A stretch of DNA of 18,338 nucleotides, taken from NCBI GenBank assembly GCA_946539175.1, contig CAMNHH010000029.1, forward strand, positions 1 through 18,338. Direction: 5' to 3'. The notes beneath the pieces were generated by a model. It was not told the DNA's origin and ran no database searches. It saw only the letters and a program-made list of their open reading frames with translations. Positions 13,834 through 18,338 of this stretch are shown here, piece after piece. Numbering within the stretch: position 1 is the first letter of the stretch; every line of letters begins with the position of its first letter. Position numbers and translations under genes: made by a program. The DNA is from an uncultured Clostridia bacterium. Its GTDB lineage: Bacteria > Bacillota > Clostridia > Oscillospirales > Oscillospiraceae.

Positions 13834-16097
13834 CCAGCAGTCGGGCCTCTATCCCTCTGGGTGATTTACACCATGGAAAGCGTGCCATGCTATTCTCCGA
13901 TCAGCACGGCGATCCGATTATTTACAAGCCCCGCGACGCGGCGACTGAGCGCACATGGAAGGACTTTCTGTGTGCGCTCCGCTGTGCGGGGCTTGTTGAT
14001 TTGCCAGGCTGGGTGGAGGTGCTGTCCGAGGACGAGGGCGGCCACCGGGAGGCGGTTGTACAGCATCTGCCCACCACCCGGGAGGCCCTGCCGGGCTATT
14101 ACCGGCGCTGCGGCACCCTGCTCTTCTTCGCCTGGCTCTTCGGGGCCACGGATCTCCACGGGGAGAATCTGATCGCCTGCGGGGACGTTCCGGTGCCGGT
14201 GGATCTGGAAACCCTGTTCTCCGGGGTGGAGGCCAGGACCTCCGACATGCTGCTGGAATCCCTGGCCTGGTCCGTGTATCGCAGCCATCTGCTGCCCCAG
14301 TTCGATGGAAGGACCGACATCAGCGGCTTCACCGGGACCAACGCGGAGGGGAAGAATCTTCCCTTTGTCGCGGAGACGGCGGACAAGCAAGGCTTGTCCC
14401 TACAAGAAATGGCGGAGGCGATCTGCGCGGGCTTTGAAACGGCCTTTCATTTCGCCGAGGCCCATCGGCCGCTGCTGGAGACGGAGATCCGGCGCTTTGG
14501 CAAGTGCCGCTTCCGGGTGATCCTGCGGCCCACGGATACCTACGGGAAGATGATCCAGCTGCTGAACGCCCTGCCGGAGGCCCAGCGGGAGCGGTACGCC
14601 CACGCCCTGATCCTGCCGGCCTATCAGCGGGATCGGGACCCGGAGCGGGTGCAAAAGGCCCGGGGGGCCATCCGGGAGGAGGCCGCCGCCCTGCTGCGGG
14701 GGGATATTCCCCTCTTTACCGTGTCCGGGGACGGGCTGGATCTGCTCTGCAGGAACGAATGCGTTCTGAAGGATTATCTGCGCCTCTCCCCCGTGGACTT
14801 CGCCCTGGGGCGGCTGGCGGGGCTTTCGGCCCCGGAGCTGGAGAAGCAGACGGCGCTGATCCGCACGGCCTACGACGCCCTGCGGCCGCTTCCCGTTTCG
14901 GAGGATACGGAAACGGCCTCGGAGCCGATCTTCCCTGCCCTGGCGGAGGAGCTGGCGCGCTGCCGGATCCCCCACCACCCCGGCGCCTACATCCGGCTGG
15001 CCGCCGACAGCAGCGGCAAGGGTTATTTTCAAAGCGCCGGCTGGGGGCTCTACGACGGGCTGAGCGGCATTCTATGCGCCTACGGCGCCCTGTACCGCAA
15101 AACCGGTGCTCCTGAGGTTCTGGAGCGGCTGCTGGAGCTGTATGGTCCCATGCCCGCCGCCCTGTCCATCAGAGGGATTGGGCCCATGCCAAAGCATCTC
15201 GTTTCCCTCCTTGCTTCTGAACGGAGCCAATCCTATGAAAAGAATCCGCCCGCCTCGTTCCTGGCTTTGACGGACACGGTCTGCGCCCTGGGCGACGGGC
15301 TGGGCGGGATCCTGGCGGCGCTGCTGCATCTGGCGGAGCTGACGGGACTGAAGCTGTTCCGGGCGGACGCCCTGGCGCTGGCGGGTCGGCTGGACCCCTC
15401 CCGCTGCAAGCTCAACTCCACGGACCTGCTCAACGGCACGGGCGGCCTGGCTCTCCAGCTGCCGAAGCTGCCGGAGAGCGTCGCGCGGCCGTTGGCGGAG
15501 GCATTGCTGCCCCTGTTCCTGGAGACGGAGCCCACGCTGACCGGCCTGGCCCACGGGGCCGCCGGGCAGGCCCTCTGCCTGGGCGCTCTGCAGACGGTGC
15601 TGCCGGAGCGGGATCTGCGGGCGCCGATTGTAAAGCTGCTGCGCTGGGAGGACGCCCTGTTTGACGAAGCAGCCGGAAACTGGCCGGATCTTCGCCGGGG
15701 AAGCAAAAGGGACTTTATGGGCGGCTGGTGCGCCGGCGCGCCCGGCGTCGGCCTGGCCCGGCAGCGTTTGGCGGAATACGTCACGGACCCGGAAATCACA
15801 GCGATCTGCCGGGCGGATCAGGCCCGCAGTCTGGCCTGGCTGGACCGGGCCGGCTTTGCCCGCCGGGACGGGCTCTGCTGCGGCAGCGCCGCCAGGCTCA
15901 TGGCCGCCTCCCGCCTCGGCGGGGAAACGGGCCGCTGGGTCCGGCGGCTTGCCGGAACGAATACCGCCGACAGCCCCCGCCTCTATCACATGCTGGACAC
16001 GGCGGATCACAACGCGGGTCTCATGCAGGGGCTGGGCGGCGTCATTTACGCCCTGGCCATGACGGGAGATCCCGGGATCGGAGGGATGCTGCTATGA
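13830..16097 (+). CDS. lanM: LanM-family class II lanthipeptide synthetase, N-terminally short
   Basis: This 755-residue LanM should phosphorylate and eliminate Ser/Thr and then form lanthionine rings. The dehydratase part retains D12 and H14 (GDLHHG), K33 (YKPR), D108/H110/N113 (TDLHGEN), D125/E127 (PVDLETLF) and R229 and T235 (FRVILRPT), which correspond in order and spacing to the catalytic residues described for CylM. The cyclase part has GLYDGLSG (406-413), LAHGAAG (573-579) and zinc ligands C634 (WCAG) and C683-C684 (CCG), the three-cysteine type seen in ProcM. About 240 residues normally found before the DxH motif are missing. The start is supported by GGGAGG 13 bases upstream, and the gene overlaps both neighbours by four bases. 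Base composition changes near 14030, suggesting a mosaic gene. Confidence 0.9.
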   Translation: MTSSRASIPLGDLHHGKRAMLFSDQHGDPIIYKPRDAATERTWKDFLCALRCAGLVDLPGWVEVLSEDEGGHREAVVQHLPTTREALPGYYRRCGTLLFFAWLFGATDLHGENLIACGDVPVPVDLETLFSGVEARTSDMLLESLAWSVYRSHLLPQFDGRTDISGFTGTNAEGKNLPFVAETADKQGLSLQEMAEAICAGFETAFHFAEAHRPLLETEIRRFGKCRFRVILRPTDTYGKMIQLLNALPEAQRERYAHALILPAYQRDRDPERVQKARGAIREEAAALLRGDIPLFTVSGDGLDLLCRNECVLKDYLRLSPVDFALGRLAGLSAPELEKQTALIRTAYDALRPLPVSEDTETASEPIFPALAEELARCRIPHHPGAYIRLAADSSGKGYFQSAGWGLYDGLSGILCAYGALYRKTGAPEVLERLLELYGPMPAALSIRGIGPMPKHLVSLLASERSQSYEKNPPASFLALTDTVCALGDGLGGILAALLHLAELTGLKLFRADALALAGRLDPSRCKLNSTDLLNGTGGLALQLPKLPESVARPLAEALLPLFLETEPTLTGLAHGAAGQALCLGALQTVLPERDLRAPIVKLLRWEDALFDEAAGNWPDLRRGSKRDFMGGWCAGAPGVGLARQRLAEYVTDPEITAICRADQARSLAWLDRAGFARRDGLCCGSAARLMAASRLGGETGRWVRRLAGTNTADSPRLYHMLDTADHNAGLMQGLGGVIYALAMTGDPGIGGMLL
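14381..14406 (+). repeat. Short palindromic element inside lanM
   Basis: GGACAAGC and GCTTGTCC form a perfect 8-bp palindrome around AAG, followed by CTACAAG. On the other strand it reads CTTGTAGGGACAAGCC and onward, which resembles the small TTGTAGGG-type palindromes scattered in related Firmicute genomes; that comparison is from memory and unverified. It is read in frame as ADKQGLSLQE within a variable part of the dehydratase domain, so it does not break the gene. Confidence 0.4.
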
Positions 16098-16579
16098 AGG
16101 AACCGGAGCTTTCCGCTCAGCTTATCCTGCAGACCGTTGAGGAAGCGGTGCGGCAGGGGGAATCCGTCATCATCTCGGGCAGCGGCACCAGTATGAAGCC
16201 CTTCATCCGGCCCGAGCTGGACAGGCTGCTGCTGACTCCCCTGCCCCGGCGTCCCCTGCTGCCGGGGGACGTGGTGCTCTACCGCCGCCCCGGCGGCGCG
16301 CCGGTTATCCACCGGATCTACCGCGCCCGGGGAGACTGCTTTGACATGCTGGGGGACAACCAGGTTCGGATTGAGCGAAACGTCCCCCGGGAAAGCATCG
16401 TAGCTTACCTGAAGCAGGTGCTCCGACCGGAGGGCAGCTATGACTGCGACAGCAAAGCCGCAAGAAAAGAGGCCTGCAAGGCCATGGAGCGCCGTCTTAA
16501 TCCGCCCCGGGAGACCCGCCTGCGAATGTACGCCCGGGCCGCCAAGCGGCGTCTGGAGAAGCTGACGGGCAAGAGGTAA
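16094..16579 (+). CDS. S24/S26-type signal-peptidase-like serine protease, soluble
   Basis: This 161-residue protein has the S24/S26 core: SGSGTSMKP (S33 as nucleophile), LPGDVVLYRR (56-65), VIHRI (H73) and LGDNQ (86-90). The base position is a histidine, as in SipW/ER-type signal peptidases, rather than a lysine. No membrane segment is visible, so it is probably cytosolic or associated with a partner. The C-terminal ~40 residues are strongly basic. Similar proteins occur in RiPP clusters with PqqD and kinase-like genes and are candidates for precursor processing; that role is not established here. The ATG overlaps the lanM stop (ATGA), indicating coupled translation. The ABC gene begins 5 bases after its stop. 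Confidence 0.75.
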   Translation: MKEPELSAQLILQTVEEAVRQGESVIISGSGTSMKPFIRPELDRLLLTPLPRRPLLPGDVVLYRRPGGAPVIHRIYRARGDCFDMLGDNQVRIERNVPRESIVAYLKQVLRPEGSYDCDSKAARKEACKAMERRLNPPRETRLRMYARAAKRRLEKLTGKR

Positions 16580-16584
16580 GGTAT

Positions 16585-18285
16585 ATGATCAAAAAATTAA
16601 AAGAACTATACGCGGCCATGAACAGCTCCAAGGGGGATCTGCGCTGGCTGCTGCAGGAGGGAAAAGGGACCCTGCGCTACATGCTTGGCTTCCTGCTGAT
16701 CAGCATGATCAGCATGGGCTTTTCGCTGATCAGCCCCTACATCAGCAAGCTGGTGGTGGACTCCGTGTCCGGCGCGAATCCCCGCTTTGACAGCCGCCTG
16801 ATTCTGCTGATGCTGGGCTCCACGCTGCTTTCCCTGATCTTTTCCTCGATATCCCGGATCTTCAACAGCTACGTGCGGGAAAAATTCTCCTTCTCGGTGC
16901 GGGCCAAGATGTTTGACCGGACCCAGCGGGGCAGATGGCTGAACATCTCCAAATTCCACAGCGGCGATATGATGGTCCGGCTGGGCTCTGACGTGAGCAC
17001 CATCGCCGGAAACATCATTACCCTGCTGCCGGATCTGATCGTCTCCGTGCTGCAGCTGGTGGTTATTCTGATCATCGTCTGGTCGGTGGATCCCACCCTG
17101 GCGCTGATCGGTCTGATTGCCGGGCCCGCCGGCATTCTGATCACCCTGGCCTTCCGGGCGCCCTCCATGCGCCTGCAAAAGGAGATGAAGGAGTCCGATT
17201 CTGAATACTTCACCTTCTTCCAGGAGAATCTCAGCAACATCGGCATGGTAAAGAGCTTCCAGCTGGAGGACCGGAACAACACGTTTTTTGAGAAATTCCG
17301 GGCCCGCCGCCTGAAAACCGTGATGAAGCGGACCTACCTGGGCATCTGCTCCTCCACCTGTTCCCGCCTGGTCTACACCTTCGCCTATATCCTGGCCTTT
17401 ACCCGCTGCGCCAGACAGCTCCAGGCCGGGCTGATCACCTACGGCACCATGACCATGTTCCTGTCCCAGATGGGTCAGATCCAGGGCGCCGTCCGCAACG
17501 TCGGAAGCGTGCTGCCCACCCTGTTCACCACGGTGATCTCCACCCGGCGCGTCCGGGAGATCACGGAGCAGGGCGTGGAGGATCTCAGCGGGAGCCACGA
17601 CCCGATCCCGTCCTCTGTGGGCCTGCGGGTGGAGCATATGAGCTTCACCTACCAGACGGAGACGGTTTTGAAGGACGTCAGCTTTGAAATCCCAGCGGGG
17701 GCCCACGTGGGCATCATCGGCTCCTCCGGCGCGGGCAAGACCACCTTGATCCGTCTGCTGCTGGCCCTGACGGAGCCGGACCGGGGAACGGTGGAATACG
17801 TATTCCCGGACGGAACCACCGAGGCCGCCTCCCCCGCCTCCCGGCGTCTTTTGTCCTATGTGCCCCAGGGCAACACCCTGCTCACCGGGAGCCTTCGGAA
17901 AAACATGCTCTCCGGCGATCCCAACGCCACGGAGGAGATGATGTGGCGGGCCCTGGAGCTGGCGGACGCGGCGGATTTTGTCCGGAAGGATCCGAAGGGC
18001 TTGAATCTCAGCGTCACGGAGCGTTCCGGCGGCATCTCCGCCGGGCAGGCCCAGCGGGTCTGCATCGCCAGGGCCATCATCCGGGACCGCCCGGTGATGA
18101 TCTTCGACGAGGCCACCAGCGCCCTGGACGAAAAGACAGAGCGCCGGATCTTCGAGAATCTGATCTCCACCAGCGACAAAACCTGCCTCATCATCACCCA
18201 CCGCAGCTCCATGCTGCGTTACTGCGACACGGTGATGTCCGTGGACGACGACGGCCACGTCCGGGTGTGGAAGCAGAACGCCTGA
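16585..18285 (+). CDS. ABC exporter, fused permease/ATPase
   Basis: This 566-residue half-transporter probably works as a homodimer to move the finished peptide, or protects the producer. The six-helix membrane domain spans about 33-315. The ATPase has Walker A GSSGAGKTT (379-387), Q428 in YVPQG, Walker B VMIFDE (504-509) and the H-loop H539. The signature reads SAGQAQR (485-491) instead of SGGQ, directly after a normal-looking SGGI; this variant may change activity modestly. There is no C39 peptidase domain, so leader removal must occur elsewhere. The start at 16585 follows AGAGGTAAGG. It is the last gene of the rightward operon, just before a strong terminator. Confidence 0.9.
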   Translation: MIKKLKELYAAMNSSKGDLRWLLQEGKGTLRYMLGFLLISMISMGFSLISPYISKLVVDSVSGANPRFDSRLILLMLGSTLLSLIFSSISRIFNSYVREKFSFSVRAKMFDRTQRGRWLNISKFHSGDMMVRLGSDVSTIAGNIITLLPDLIVSVLQLVVILIIVWSVDPTLALIGLIAGPAGILITLAFRAPSMRLQKEMKESDSEYFTFFQENLSNIGMVKSFQLEDRNNTFFEKFRARRLKTVMKRTYLGICSSTCSRLVYTFAYILAFTRCARQLQAGLITYGTMTMFLSQMGQIQGAVRNVGSVLPTLFTTVISTRRVREITEQGVEDLSGSHDPIPSSVGLRVEHMSFTYQTETVLKDVSFEIPAGAHVGIIGSSGAGKTTLIRLLLALTEPDRGTVEYVFPDGTTEAASPASRRLLSYVPQGNTLLTGSLRKNMLSGDPNATEEMMWRALELADAADFVRKDPKGLNLSVTERSGGISAGQAQRVCIARAIIRDRPVMIFDEATSALDEKTERRIFENLISTSDKTCLIITHRSSMLRYCDTVMSVDDDGHVRVWKQNA

Positions 18286-18294
18286 AGTAATTAT

Positions 18295-18324
18295 CCCCCG
18301 GCTAAGCCGGGGGCTTTTCATTTT
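18295..18324 (+). terminator. Intrinsic terminator of the rightward operon
   Basis: CCCCCGGC (18295-18302) and GCCGGGGG (18306-18313) form a perfect 8-bp stem with a TAA loop, followed by CTTTTCATTTT. It lies 10 bases after the ABC exporter stop codon. Structure, tail and position all fit rho-independent termination and mark the end of the operon. Confidence 0.92.
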
Positions 18325-18338
18325 CGGGCATAGCCCTT

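Noticed and set aside
15728..16093. Longer N-terminus for the S24/S26-like protease
   Set aside because: The added 122 residues are an out-of-frame reading of lanM. The protease homology begins after the ATG at 16094, which overlaps the lanM stop.
11015..16097. Lasso peptide cluster
   Set aside because: PqqD-like, kinase-like, nucleotidyltransferase and ABC genes also occur in lasso clusters, but there is no asparagine-synthetase-like cyclase and no transglutaminase-like B2 protease in the window.
16606..18321. Long minus-strand frame opposite the third ABC exporter
   Set aside because: It is a Gly/His/Gln-rich antisense shadow that would also run through the terminator hairpin.
1..18338. 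CRISPR array, tRNA, rRNA or insertion sequence
   Set aside because: No regularly spaced direct repeats, cloverleaf sequences, rRNA stretches or transposase-like frames were seen. The only direct repeats are the duplicated modules within the galactanase gene.

Overview
The window is high-GC bacterial DNA from what looks like an anaerobic gut Firmicute of the Oscillospiraceae type. The grounds are three S-layer-homology modules of the style common in that family, a paired NHLP/NHLM-type bacteriocin exporter, strong AGGAGG-like ribosome binding sites and tightly packed operons. The family assignment is an inference. No rRNA, tRNA, CRISPR array or transposase gene is visible.

Layout. A six-gene operon runs leftward from about 9185 to 67: a short HlyD-like adaptor, an ABC exporter with a C39 peptidase, a second ABC exporter, a 65-residue protein, an ECF-like sigma factor, and a large secreted GH53 galactanase with repeated carbohydrate-binding-like modules and SLH anchors. 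It ends at a hairpin at 23-50. Diverging from it at 9443 is a nucleotidyltransferase-fold gene. A strong promoter region (10789-10930) then precedes a rightward operon (11015-18285): precursor peptide 1 with a double-glycine leader, precursor peptide 2 with three cysteines, an HPr-kinase-like P-loop protein, a PqqD-like recognition protein, a radical SAM/SPASM enzyme, an N-terminally short LanM lanthipeptide synthetase, a soluble S24/S26-type peptidase and a third ABC exporter. It ends at a terminator at 18295-18324.

How it may work. This reads as one RiPP (ribosomally made, post-translationally modified peptide) locus that places two chemistries in a single transcript: radical SAM chemistry with a PqqD partner, and LanM dehydration/cyclisation. 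Export could use the C39-containing NHLP pair, the third ABC protein, or both. The locus encodes its own sigma factor. Upstream of both the exporter operon and the precursor operon lies the same two-part motif, an ACA/AAC-type element, 15 nt, then CGTATAA. It resembles ECF sigma promoters, which suggests that the local sigma factor switches both halves on together.

Signs of assembly from parts. About 11245-14030 (precursor 2, the kinase-like gene, pqqD, the radical SAM gene and the first ~65 codons of lanM) has visibly more A/T at third codon positions than the rest. The change falls inside lanM, whose usual N-terminal ~240 residues are absent although its recognisable catalytic residues are retained. 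A mosaic origin is the simplest reading.
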